From contig NZ_CP121274.1 in assembly GCF_029639405.1 (NCBI RefSeq), positions 558,001-622,000 on the forward strand: a stretch of 64,000 nucleotides of DNA, read 5' to 3'. The notes under the pieces were generated by a model, which was not told where the DNA came from, did no database searches, and was given only the letters and a program-made list of their open reading frames with translations. The translations under genes and the position numbers were made by a program. Below are positions 36,136 through 44,182 of this stretch, piece by piece (the stretch's first letter is position 1; every line of letters starts with the position of its first letter). Origin of the DNA: Microbacterium proteolyticum (GTDB lineage Bacteria; Actinomycetota; Actinomycetes; Actinomycetales; Microbacteriaceae).

Positions 36136-37596
36136 ATGGATGCCACGGAACCCGTCGTCGCCACCACCCGCGGCCGCGTGCGCGGGTTCACCCGCGGCGG
36201 GACGGCGGTGTTCCTCGGCATCCCGTTCGCGCAGGCACCCGTCGGACGGTTGCGGTTCGCCGCCCCGGAACCCCCGGAGCCGTGGGAGGGCGAGCGCGCC
36301 GCGACGACCTACGGCGCCACAGCGCAGCGCGGTGACACCGGCATCACGCTCATCCCCGAACCGAGCGTGCCCGGCGACGCCACGCTGAACGTCAACGTCT
36401 TCGCGCCGCGGGACGCGACCCCGGATGCCGCCCTCCCGGTGCTCGTCTGGATCCACGGCGGCGGATTCGTGTCGGGGTCGCCCGCGAGCCGCTGGTACGA
36501 CGGCGACACGTTCGCGCGCGACGGCGTGGTGACGGTGGTGATCTCGTACCGGCTGGGGTTCGACGGCTTCGGCTGGATCGACGGCGCCCCGTCGAACCGC
36601 GGGCTCCGCGACCAGATCGCGGCGCTCGAATGGGTGCGCGACGAGATCCGCGCCTTCGGGGGCGATCCCGGCCGCGTGACGATCGCGGGCCAGTCGGCGG
36701 GCGGCGGATCCGTGCTCGCGCTGCTGGCGAGCCCCGCGGCATCCGGTCTGTTCCAGCGCGCCATGGCCCTGTCGCCCGCGTTGGGGGCCGTCGCCGCGCC
36801 CGACGCGCGCCGGTTCGCCGACCGTCTCGCGGCCCTCGCGGCCGTGCGCCCCGACCGCGACGGCTTCGCCACTCTGCCCGAGGAGCGTCTGCTCGAGCTG
36901 CAGCGGCAGGCGCAGAAGCCCGAACGTCGCGCCCGCCTCGCCGGACTCACCGCGCTGCTCGACGGCGGCCTGCCGCTCGGGCCGATGGTGGACGGGGAGC
37001 TGCTCCCGCGACCGCCGCTAGACGCCCTCGCCGACGGGGCGTCGGCCGGCATCCCCCTGGTGGTGGGCGCGACCGACGACGAGTTCACGATGGTCACGGC
37101 CCGCTGGCGGAAGCCGCTGCGGCTGGTCCCGGTCGCGCTCGCCCTCGCGGTGCTGGGTCTCGGACGCTCCCGGCCACGGGCCTACCTCGCGCGGTCACGA
37201 CGGCGGGGTGCCGCGGCCCGGCTCGGCGGCTACGTCTCGGACCGGGTCATCCGCTCCGTCGTGCTGCGCACCGCCCGCGCCCGCGGTGGCGACGCGACGT
37301 GGGTGTACCGCTTCGCGTGGCCGTCCCCGCCGATCGGGTTCGCGTGCCACTGCCTCGACGTGCCGTTCTGGTTCGACCACCTCGACGCCGACGGCGTCAC
37401 CGCGATCGCCGGCGACGCGCCACCCACTGACCTCGCCGGCGAGATGCATGCCGCCGCGGTCGGCTTCATCCGGGACGGCGACCCGGGATGGCCGACCTGG
37501 GATGCCGCGACCCGCCGCGGGCGCGTGTTCGGCGCCGCGGCATCCACCCCGCCCGTCGAGCCCGACGCGTACGCCGAGGTCGCCCCGCTGGTCTGA
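36136..37596 (+). CDS. Type-B carboxylesterase/para-nitrobenzyl esterase
   Basis: 486 residues. The alpha/beta hydrolase begins with TTRGRVRGFTRGGTAVFLGIPFAQ, carries the oxyanion motif VLVWIHGGGF and nucleophile motif GQSAGGGSVLALL, and ends with the His-containing CHCLDVPFWFDH typical of bacterial carboxylesterases. No signal peptide, so probably cytoplasmic. It hydrolyses carboxylic esters. A basic hydrophobic segment (KPLRLVPVALALAVLGLGRSRPRAYLARSRRRG, shown here only by position, about 330-365) is unusual for the family. ATG 36136 has CAGGAT six bases upstream and GGATGGAG as possible ribosome site. Confidence 0.85.
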   Translation: MDATEPVVATTRGRVRGFTRGGTAVFLGIPFAQAPVGRLRFAAPEPPEPWEGERAATTYGATAQRGDTGITLIPEPSVPGDATLNVNVFAPRDATPDAALPVLVWIHGGGFVSGSPASRWYDGDTFARDGVVTVVISYRLGFDGFGWIDGAPSNRGLRDQIAALEWVRDEIRAFGGDPGRVTIAGQSAGGGSVLALLASPAASGLFQRAMALSPALGAVAAPDARRFADRLAALAAVRPDRDGFATLPEERLLELQRQAQKPERRARLAGLTALLDGGLPLGPMVDGELLPRPPLDALADGASAGIPLVVGATDDEFTMVTARWRKPLRLVPVALALAVLGLGRSRPRAYLARSRRRGAAARLGGYVSDRVIRSVVLRTARARGGDATWVYRFAWPSPPIGFACHCLDVPFWFDHLDADGVTAIAGDAPPTDLAGEMHAAAVGFIRDGDPGWPTWDAATRRGRVFGAAASTPPVEPDAYAEVAPLV

Positions 37597-37603
37597 GCGG
37601 CCG

Positions 37604-37668
37604 CGCGTGAGGGGTCAATATTTGTCGCTTCCGGCGCGCCGAAGCGACAGTTCTTGACCCCTCACGCG
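37604..37668. repeat. Nested palindromic element between converging genes (GGGGTCAA type)
   Basis: Outer arms 37604-37618 and 37654-37668 pair perfectly over 15 bp (CGCGTGAGGGGTCAA). Inner arms TGTCGCTTC (37623-37631) and GAAGCGACA (37641-37649) pair perfectly. Both are centred on 37636. It lies between the esterase and LLM stop codons and probably terminates both transcripts. Confidence 0.8.
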
Positions 37669-37670
37669 CT

Positions 37671-38657
37671 TCACGCGAGCGCGGGGACCACCTCGCGCTC
37701 GAACAGCGTGAGGCCGGAGGTGTCGTAGGCGGCCTCGGGGAAGTAGTGGATGGCGTAGCCGAGGCCGTGCTCGGCGCGGGCGCGCAGGCGCTCGACGATC
37801 TGCTCGGGGGTGCCGAACGCGTCGGAGGCGCGGTAGTCGGCCTCGATGGCATCCGCCCGCTCGTCGCCCACGTGGGGCCGGAGACGCGCCACGACAGCGG
37901 CGAGACGCTCGTCGGCCTCGGCCTCGGTGGCCGCAACGATCGTGTTGAAGTTCGTGGACCGCGTGATCTCGCCGAAGTCGCGACCCCGTGCCTCGCAGTG
38001 CCCGCGCAGCACGTCGGACTTGTGGTCGAACTCCTCGAGCGAACCGCCGAAGTTCGTGTACGAGGCGTAGGTCGCTGCGATCTTGAGCGTGACCTTCTCG
38101 CCGCCGCCGGCGATCCACAGCGGGATGCCGCCGGGCTGGAGCGGCTGCGGCTGCACGATCGCGCCGTCGACCTCGTAGTACTTCCCGGCGAGCGTCGCCG
38201 AACCGGTGGTCCAGGCCTGGTGCATGATCTCGACGCCCTCGCGGAGGCGCCCCAGACGCTCCGCGATCGGCGGGAACCCGTAGCCGTACGCGCGCCACTC
38301 GTGCTCGTACCAGCCGCCGCCGATGCCCATCTCGGCGCGACCGCCCGAGATGAGGTCGACGGTCGCCGCGACCTTCGCGAGGTAGGCCGGGTTGCGGTAG
38401 CCCATGCACGTGCACATCTGCCCGAGGCGCACCCGGTCGGTGACCGCGGCGAAGGCGGCCATGAGCGTCCACGCCTCGTGCGTCGCCTCGGCGCTCGGCA
38501 CCGGAGTGGTGTGGAAGTGGTCGTAGACCCAGATCGACGACCACGGCCCCTCGTCAGCGCTCTGGGCGAGCGAGCTCATCGCCCGCCACTGCTCGGCGGG
38601 GTCGATGCCCACCAGATCGAAGCGCCAACCCTGCGGGACGAAGATGCCGAATTCCAT
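37671..38657 (-). CDS. LLM class F420-dependent oxidoreductase
   Basis: 328 residues. MEFGIFVPQGWRFDLVGIDP and WVYDHFHTTPVPS are the N-terminal signatures of the TIGR03560-type F420-dependent oxidoreductases, with RAEMGIGGGWYEHEWRAYGYGF later. A TIM-barrel luciferase-like fold, substrate unknown. I chose ATG 38657 over GTG 38666 because TAGGGT lies seven bases upstream of it, and no ribosome site is visible. It converges on the esterase gene. Confidence 0.9.
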   Translation of the reverse strand: MEFGIFVPQGWRFDLVGIDPAEQWRAMSSLAQSADEGPWSSIWVYDHFHTTPVPSAEATHEAWTLMAAFAAVTDRVRLGQMCTCMGYRNPAYLAKVAATVDLISGGRAEMGIGGGWYEHEWRAYGYGFPPIAERLGRLREGVEIMHQAWTTGSATLAGKYYEVDGAIVQPQPLQPGGIPLWIAGGGEKVTLKIAATYASYTNFGGSLEEFDHKSDVLRGHCEARGRDFGEITRSTNFNTIVAATEAEADERLAAVVARLRPHVGDERADAIEADYRASDAFGTPEQIVERLRARAEHGLGYAIHYFPEAAYDTSGLTLFEREVVPALA

Positions 38658-38667
38658 GGGCTTCACC

Positions 38668-39906
38668 CTAGGCCCGTGCGACCCGCGACGGGCCGGTCGA
38701 GGGCGAGCTCCTCTGCCAGGGCAGGGCCTGCATCATGCTCAGGACGGCGACGATCGCGACGCCGAGCGCCGCGGCGGAGCCGAGCAGCGGCAGCACCACC
38801 GGCGAGAGCGCCCGGCTCACCTCGGGGACCAGACCCGCGGCCTGCGGCTGGGTCGTGATCGGGGCGTTCGCGGCGAAGAACGCGCGCGCCGACTCCGCCG
38901 GGTCGATCTCGGCGGGCGCTCGGCGCAGCGCGTTCACCGGCGCGGCGGCGGCGGCGGCGGAACCACCCGCGGTCGCGACCGGCACCGTGACCGGCGCCGC
39001 GGCCGAGTAGCTCACCGTGAGCGGCGACGCGGGCTTGGCGGCATCCCGGACTCCGCCGGTCGTGAGCCAGTACCCCTGCTGACCCGTCTGACGGTGGAAG
39101 TCGATGAAGGACTGCGGGAACGACCCCCAGTACGCCTGGGTGGTGGCGGTGCGGGCGGTCTGGCCCCCGCCCGTGGTCGTCACGCCGAGGTACCGCGGCG
39201 TGACCGTGAAGCCACCGACGCCGGCGACGTCCGCGCCGTCGATGTCGGCGAGCACGACGGTCTGCGGCGCGATCGGGTTCCACGTCGTCGTGTCGTCCAT
39301 CGAGGTGCCGTACCCGCTCGCGGTGCCGACGAGCCGCCCGTCACCGGATGCGTCGAGGGTCAGTCGCGGGTCGGACACGCTCCAGTACGTCATCCCGCCG
39401 TAGAAGACGACCGTGAACGATCCCGACCACGTGATGTCGACGGCTCCGTCGCGGCGCGTGCCCGTCCCGCCGTCGATCACGACCTGGTTGCCCGAGGCGC
39501 TCGCGGTCGACGACACCGACACCGGGGCACCCGTCGGGTCCTGGCACTTCGTCGACCAGGATGCCGTGGTCCAGCCGCCGTCCGCGGTCGGCTTCTCGAT
39601 CCGCACGTTCGCGTCCTGCGCGCGGTACAGCCCGTCGCCCTCCGTCCACACCCGGGAGCCCCCGGCATCGCCCGCGGCGCCGGCGCTGAGGAAGTTGCAT
39701 CCCCCGGCGAACGCTCCCCCGCCCGCCTCGACGTTGAGCCCCCACCGCAGCTGAGCGTCGGTGATCTCTCCGTCGGATCCGGCGTCGCCTGTGCCCGGGA
39801 CGGTCACGACGATGTCGTCCGGACCGGCGGCCGCCGCGGGGGCAGCGGCGAGTCCGAGCACGACGGCCAGCGCGAGACCCGCCCGCAGCAGCACCCCGGG
39901 CCTCAT
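38668..39906 (-). CDS. HtaA-domain haem-binding membrane protein (short form)
   Basis: 412 residues. Signal peptide 1-26; one HtaA domain (PF04213; about 45-310) starting ITDAQLRWGLNVEAGGGAF with SGYGTSMDDTTTWNPI and GSFPQSFIDFHRQTGQQGYW late in it; an Ala-rich spacer; a C-terminal membrane helix (about 372-392) and a basic tail. In Corynebacterium the Hta proteins capture haem at the surface and pass it to HmuT. Its ATG overlaps the stop of the preceding gene of the hmuTUV operon. The region after the domain (ALRRAPAEIDPAESAR) has no known fold. Confidence 0.88.
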   Translation of the reverse strand: MRPGVLLRAGLALAVVLGLAAAPAAAAGPDDIVVTVPGTGDAGSDGEITDAQLRWGLNVEAGGGAFAGGCNFLSAGAAGDAGGSRVWTEGDGLYRAQDANVRIEKPTADGGWTTASWSTKCQDPTGAPVSVSSTASASGNQVVIDGGTGTRRDGAVDITWSGSFTVVFYGGMTYWSVSDPRLTLDASGDGRLVGTASGYGTSMDDTTTWNPIAPQTVVLADIDGADVAGVGGFTVTPRYLGVTTTGGGQTARTATTQAYWGSFPQSFIDFHRQTGQQGYWLTTGGVRDAAKPASPLTVSYSAAAPVTVPVATAGGSAAAAAAPVNALRRAPAEIDPAESARAFFAANAPITTQPQAAGLVPEVSRALSPVVLPLLGSAAALGVAIVAVLSMMQALPWQRSSPSTGPSRVARA

Positions 39907-41027
39907 GAAGACACCCCCGCCGTCGCCCGCTCGGGCACGGGAATCGCGGCTTCCTCGGGCACAGGAGTCGCGGTCTCCGCCCTCCGCGCCCGTCGGCGCG
40001 ACCGGGCGCGTACGACCGCGGTGACGATGCTCGTCACCACCAGCGCGGTCGCCAGCGCGATGCAGGCCAGCAGCAGCACGAGAACCCAGGTGGGCGCGGT
40101 CGACTCATCGGAGACGGATGCCGCGGCGCTTCCACCGCTCACCGTGACCTCGGCCTCGGCCACCGCCCCCGAACCCGCGCCGCGCAACGTGAGCAGGTGC
40201 GTTCCGTCGCGGATCTCGCGCGGGACGGGCAGCGCCGCCGCAACCTCGCCCTGCGCGCCCGAGGTGAGCGGGCCGACGGCCGTCAGGCCGCCGTCGAGCG
40301 AGGCCACGACCTGCTCGCCGGGGGTGAAACCCTGCCCGGTGAAGACGATCGAGGTGCCGGCGGCGACCGATGCCGACTCGACTCCCACCCGGACGGCCCC
40401 GGCGGATCCCTCGGCCGGAGCGGAGGCGGCCTCGGAGGGAGCTTCCGCGGCCCCCGCGAACGACACGGGGGTGAACGTCTCGTTGTTCGCGTTCTTCACC
40501 CCGTGCGCCCCGATGGTGATGATGCCGCAGGTCACCGTGCGGCAGTCGACCTCCGAGACCCGTCCGTCGCGGTCGTGGCTCTCGAACACCGCTCCCGGGA
40601 TCACCATGGTCACCGACCACGACCCGTCGGCGCCGAGGACGCCATTCGCGGCGCTCTCGGTCTGACTGCCCGGGAAGGCCAGGAAGCGCTGATACCCGTT
40701 GTTCTCGGCCGACTCCGCGTCGGGCACGTACCGGTAGTCCTCTCCGACGACGCCCCCGGCGCTCGGTCGCCACGAGCCGCCCTCGGGGTCGTCGACCCAG
40801 CCGAAGAGCACGTAGACGCCGCCGAAGCCGTTCGGGATCGACTGGAACCCCGACCCGGACACGGTCACGTCGGTGGCGTACTCGGCATCCGCGGATGCCG
40901 TGCCCTGAGGGCCGGTGACGGTCACGGTTCCGGCGGCCCACGCCGGGGCCGCGGCGACCACCGCACCGGCAGCGGTCAGGGCGAGGACGACCGCGGCGGC
41001 GGACAGGCGGAGGGACAGACGTTTCAT
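39903..41027 (-). CDS. Membrane-anchored haem-locus surface protein with HtaA-associated Ig-like domain
   Basis: 374 residues. Signal peptide 1-31; a beta-rich domain (about 33-195) with SGSGFQSIPNGFGGVYVLFG and GVKNANNETFTPVSF that resembles the C-terminal half of the secreted HtaA protein encoded divergently; a second Ig-like domain (about 210-300: IVFTGQGFTPGEQV); a membrane helix (about 318-342) and a basic tail. No HtaA domain, so haem binding is not shown. Fourth gene of the hmuTUV operon, overlapped at both ends by ATGA. A role in presenting or relaying haem is inferred from context. Confidence 0.75.
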   Translation of the reverse strand: MKRLSLRLSAAAVVLALTAAGAVVAAAPAWAAGTVTVTGPQGTASADAEYATDVTVSGSGFQSIPNGFGGVYVLFGWVDDPEGGSWRPSAGGVVGEDYRYVPDAESAENNGYQRFLAFPGSQTESAANGVLGADGSWSVTMVIPGAVFESHDRDGRVSEVDCRTVTCGIITIGAHGVKNANNETFTPVSFAGAAEAPSEAASAPAEGSAGAVRVGVESASVAAGTSIVFTGQGFTPGEQVVASLDGGLTAVGPLTSGAQGEVAAALPVPREIRDGTHLLTLRGAGSGAVAEAEVTVSGGSAAASVSDESTAPTWVLVLLLACIALATALVVTSIVTAVVRARSRRRARRAETATPVPEEAAIPVPERATAGVSS

Positions 41028-41827
41028 GCGAGAGCTCCGGGGGTGGGGGATGTCGACGAGGCGGGGTCGGCGACGACGAGCAGCGTTCCGCGGGGTCCGT
41101 CGACGACGGCGATCGGATGCCGATAGACCCGCGTGAGCACCTCGGGGTCGAGGACGTCGCGCGGTGGGCCGACGGCCACCAGACGACCGCCCTCGAGGAG
41201 GGCGATGCGGTCCGCGTACGCGGCGGCGAGCCCGAGGTCGTGGAGAACCACGACGGCGGCTCCCCCGGCATCCACCCGCTCACGTGTGCGGGCGAGCACA
41301 CGGTGCTGATGTCGGATGTCGAGGCTCGCGGTGGGTTCGTCGAGCAATGCGATCGCGCACTCCTGCGCGTACGCGCGCGCGAAGGCGGTACGGGCCCGTT
41401 CGCCGCCCGACAGCCCCGTCACCGGACGGTCGGCGAACGCGTGCACCTCGCCGGCCGCGAGCGCCTCGGCCACCGCGAGGTCGTCGCGGGACGCCTCCGG
41501 ATGCCGCCGCCACGGCGCGCGGCCCATGCGCACGACATCGCGGACGACGAACGGGAACGACACCTCGTTGCTCTGCGTCAGAACCGACCGACGTCGGGCG
41601 CGCTCGGCGACGGGTCGGGAATCCAGCACCGCGCCGTCGAGCTCGACGACGCCGGCCGCGGGGACGCGGTCGCCCGCGAGCACCGACAGCAGCGTCGACT
41701 TCCCCGCCCCGTTGGGGCCGACGAGCACGACCAGTTCGCCCGCGGCGAGATCGAGGTCGACCGCGTCGAGCACGCGCCGACCCGCGACGTCGACCGAGAT
41801 CCCCCGGGCGCTGAGCACCACCGTCAT
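41024..41827 (-). CDS. hmuV: Haem ABC transporter ATP-binding protein
   Basis: 267 residues. Walker A GPNGAGKSTLLSVL, Q-loop VLTQSNEVSFPF, signature LSGGERARTAFARA, Walker B CAIALLDEPTASLD and H-loop VLHDLGLAAAYAD. FecE/HmuV-type ATPase for haem or siderophore import. ATG 41827 overlaps the hmuU stop; an in-frame ATG two codons upstream (41833) is less likely because the overlap is characteristic of this operon. Confidence 0.93.
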   Translation of the reverse strand: MTVVLSARGISVDVAGRRVLDAVDLDLAAGELVVLVGPNGAGKSTLLSVLAGDRVPAAGVVELDGAVLDSRPVAERARRRSVLTQSNEVSFPFVVRDVVRMGRAPWRRHPEASRDDLAVAEALAAGEVHAFADRPVTGLSGGERARTAFARAYAQECAIALLDEPTASLDIRHQHRVLARTRERVDAGGAAVVVLHDLGLAAAYADRIALLEGGRLVAVGPPRDVLDPEVLTRVYRHPIAVVDGPRGTLLVVADPASSTSPTPGALA

Positions 41828-42939
41828 CCCCATCCTCCCGACCGCCGACGCGTGCGGCGCAGGAGCCAGAAGAAGAACGGCCCGCCGATGAGGGCGGTGA
41901 GCATGCCGATCGGCAGTTCCGAACCTGACACCACGGTGCGCGCGGCCAGGTCGGCGGCGAGCAGCAGCACCGCACCCCCGAGCGCACTGGCGGGGAGCAG
42001 CAGCCGGTGCCCCGGCCCGAGCACCATGCGCATGAGGTGGGGCACGACGAGTCCGACGAAGCCGATGATCCCGCAGAAGGCCACGGCCGCGCACGTGAGC
42101 AGGGCGATCACGACGATCGCGACGACGCGGAGCCGCTCCACCCGCACTCCCAGGTGCTCCGCCTGCCGCTCCCCGAGCGCGAGGAGGTCGAGGCTGCCGG
42201 CGAAGAAGAGGCACACGGCGATGCCGACGACGGCCAACGGCGCCACGACGGCGAGGTCGTCCCAGCGCGTACCGTTGAGCGAACCGAGCTGCCAGAAGAC
42301 GATCTGCTCACGTTGCTGCGTCGACCCGAGGTACGTGAACAGCGCGATCGCCGCGCCGCCGACCGCGTTGACCGCGATGCCCGTGAGCACGAGGGTCACG
42401 ACCTCGGTGCGTCCGTCCGACCGCGCGGAGACGTAGACGATCACGGTGGCGGCGAGCCCGCCCACGAAGGCGAGCGCGGGGAGGGTGAGGGGCCCGAGGA
42501 AGCCGAGCCCGAAGACGATGGATGCCGATGCCCCCACCGCCGCACCCGAGGAGATGCCGATGACGCCCGGCTCGGCCAGCGGGTTGCGGAAGACCCCCTG
42601 CATGACGACCCCGGCCGTGGCGAGCGTCGCCCCGACGAGGACCGCCATCAGGATCCGGGGCAGACGGATGAGCCATAGCGTCGCCTCGCCGTTGACGTGC
42701 TCCACGGCAGCTCCTGGCGCGACGGACAGGAAGCCCACGCCCAGGGCGCGCACGGCATCGTTCCACGCCCGCGCGAACGCCCCCAGCACCTGATCGGGCG
42801 GGATCGAGAGCTGCCCACTACCGGCCGACACGACCGCGAGCACCACGAGCGCGACGGCGAGCGACGAGAACACGGCCGGGACGCGGATCGAGACCCGGGA
42901 CCGCGGCGCCGCGACCGGCGCGGCCGCGACGGCCGTCAT
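41824..42939 (-). CDS. hmuU: Haem ABC transporter permease
   Basis: 371 residues, about ten membrane helices of the FecCD/BtuC family. LWLIRLPRILMAVLVGATLATAG, MQGVFRNPLAEPGVIGISSG and FVGLVVPHLMRMVLGPGHRLLLP are the family signatures. The ATG overlaps the hmuT stop, and hmuV overlaps its end. A long, weakly hydrophobic loop (about 55-95) follows the first helix. Confidence 0.94.
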   Translation of the reverse strand: MTAVAAAPVAAPRSRVSIRVPAVFSSLAVALVVLAVVSAGSGQLSIPPDQVLGAFARAWNDAVRALGVGFLSVAPGAAVEHVNGEATLWLIRLPRILMAVLVGATLATAGVVMQGVFRNPLAEPGVIGISSGAAVGASASIVFGLGFLGPLTLPALAFVGGLAATVIVYVSARSDGRTEVVTLVLTGIAVNAVGGAAIALFTYLGSTQQREQIVFWQLGSLNGTRWDDLAVVAPLAVVGIAVCLFFAGSLDLLALGERQAEHLGVRVERLRVVAIVVIALLTCAAVAFCGIIGFVGLVVPHLMRMVLGPGHRLLLPASALGGAVLLLAADLAARTVVSGSELPIGMLTALIGGPFFFWLLRRTRRRSGGWG

Positions 42940-44030
42940 CCGGCGGCCTCGGGCGCGTACACGGCCACGGCGAGCGCGTCGAGCACGTCGGCCGCGGCCG
43001 GGCCGAAGCTCAGCACCGTGGTGTCGGACATGTCGACGATGCGGCGATGGCGCCCGGCATCCGTCTGGGCGACCGCGGGGAGGTGCTCGACGAGCCCGTC
43101 CACGCCGCCGACGGACTCGAGGCCCTTCGTCATCATGATGAGCAGGTCGGGGTTCGCGTCGACGAGGGCCTCGTCGGTGATCGGCCGCATCCCCGTCCAG
43201 CCGATCTCCCCCGCCACGTCGACGCCCCCGAGCGCCTCGATCAGGCTGTCGGCGCCGGACTCCTCGCCGAACAGGTAGTACACCCCCGACTGGCCACGCA
43301 CGTAGAGGAACATCATGCGCAGCTTGCGCGCGGGGTCGGTCGGCGCGACGTCCGCGATCTGCGCGATCTTGGCGTCCACCGCCGCGGTGGTGCGCGCGGC
43401 GAGCGCGGCGGCGCGCGCGGGAACGCCGAGGGCCGCGCCGACCTGTTCGATGAGCGACCCGATGTTCTCGAGCGAGCGGTGCGAATCGACGACCACGACG
43501 GGGATGCCGGCATCCCGCATCTGCAGGATGGTGTCCCACGGTCCGAGGCTCGTGTCGGTCAGGATCACCGTGGGGGCGGCGTCGAGGATCGCCTCGGCGT
43601 TGAGGTCGTGGCCGTTCTCGGTGACCACGGGCAGGTGCGCCGCCTCGGGGAAATCGGTGGAGACGTCGCGCGCCACGACGTGGTCGCCCAGGCCGAGCTC
43701 GAAGACGATGCGCGAGAGCGAGCCGTAGATGTCGAGCGTGAGGATGCGCGTGGTGTCGGTGATCGTCACGGCGGCGCCCTGCGAGTCGGTGAGCGTCACG
43801 GGCAGCGTCTGGGCTCCGTCGGTGACGGGTGTCACGGGCGCGGCGGCCGCGACGGCCGTCGACGGACCCTCCCACGTCAACGGGTCGGTGAGGGGCGTCA
43901 CCTCGGCCAGCGGCGGCGTGGGCGCGGCGGTCTGCCCGTGCCCGGCAGCGGCGGTGCAGGCGCTCAGGCCGAGCGCGACGGTCAGCGCGAGCGCGAGGGC
44001 GACGGGGCCGCGCGTCGTTCGACGGATCAT
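42936..44030 (-). CDS. hmuT: Haem-binding lipoprotein of the ABC importer
   Basis: 364 residues. Lipobox GLSACTA (Cys about 25); a disordered Ala/Pro/Thr region (26-80); then a type III solute-binding fold: ILTLDIYGSLSRIVFELGLGD, AEAILDAAPTVILTD, VYYLFGEESGADSLIEALGG. FepB/HmuT-like. Receives haem from the Hta surface proteins and delivers it to HmuUV. GGAGG ribosome site before ATG 44030. First gene of a five-gene operon (hmuT-hmuU-hmuV-39903-38668) with four ATGA overlaps. Two iron-box-like sites lie upstream. Confidence 0.93.
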   Translation of the reverse strand: MIRRTTRGPVALALALTVALGLSACTAAAGHGQTAAPTPPLAEVTPLTDPLTWEGPSTAVAAAAPVTPVTDGAQTLPVTLTDSQGAAVTITDTTRILTLDIYGSLSRIVFELGLGDHVVARDVSTDFPEAAHLPVVTENGHDLNAEAILDAAPTVILTDTSLGPWDTILQMRDAGIPVVVVDSHRSLENIGSLIEQVGAALGVPARAAALAARTTAAVDAKIAQIADVAPTDPARKLRMMFLYVRGQSGVYYLFGEESGADSLIEALGGVDVAGEIGWTGMRPITDEALVDANPDLLIMMTKGLESVGGVDGLVEHLPAVAQTDAGRHRRIVDMSDTTVLSFGPAAADVLDALAVAVYAPEAAG

Positions 44031-44046
44031 GAAACGAACCTCCAAG

Positions 44047-44065
44047 TAAGGTGAGCCTACCCTTA
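44047..44065. promoter_or_regulatory. DtxR/IdeR-like iron box upstream of hmuT
   Basis: TAAGGTGAGCCTACCCTTA is an imperfect 19-bp palindrome of the TTAGGTTAGSCTAACCTAA type, 17 bases upstream of the hmuT ATG. Confidence 0.65.
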
Positions 44066-44091
44066 ACATTGCCTGAGATCCGACTTCGTGG

Positions 44092-44108
44092 TTAGGTAAC
44101 CCTAACCT
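44092..44108. promoter_or_regulatory. DtxR/IdeR-like iron box between hmuT and htaA
   Basis: TTAGGTAACCCTAACCT resembles the iron box and matches the site at the DUF2470 gene (48062-48078) at nearly all positions. It would allow iron repression of both divergent transcripts. Confidence 0.65.
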
Positions 44109-44182
44109 GCCTTCCAGCACCTCACCGGGGTGCGCCGCGGCCTGCCCGCGGGACTCGTCGGAGGGCGGAGAAGGGAACGAAC

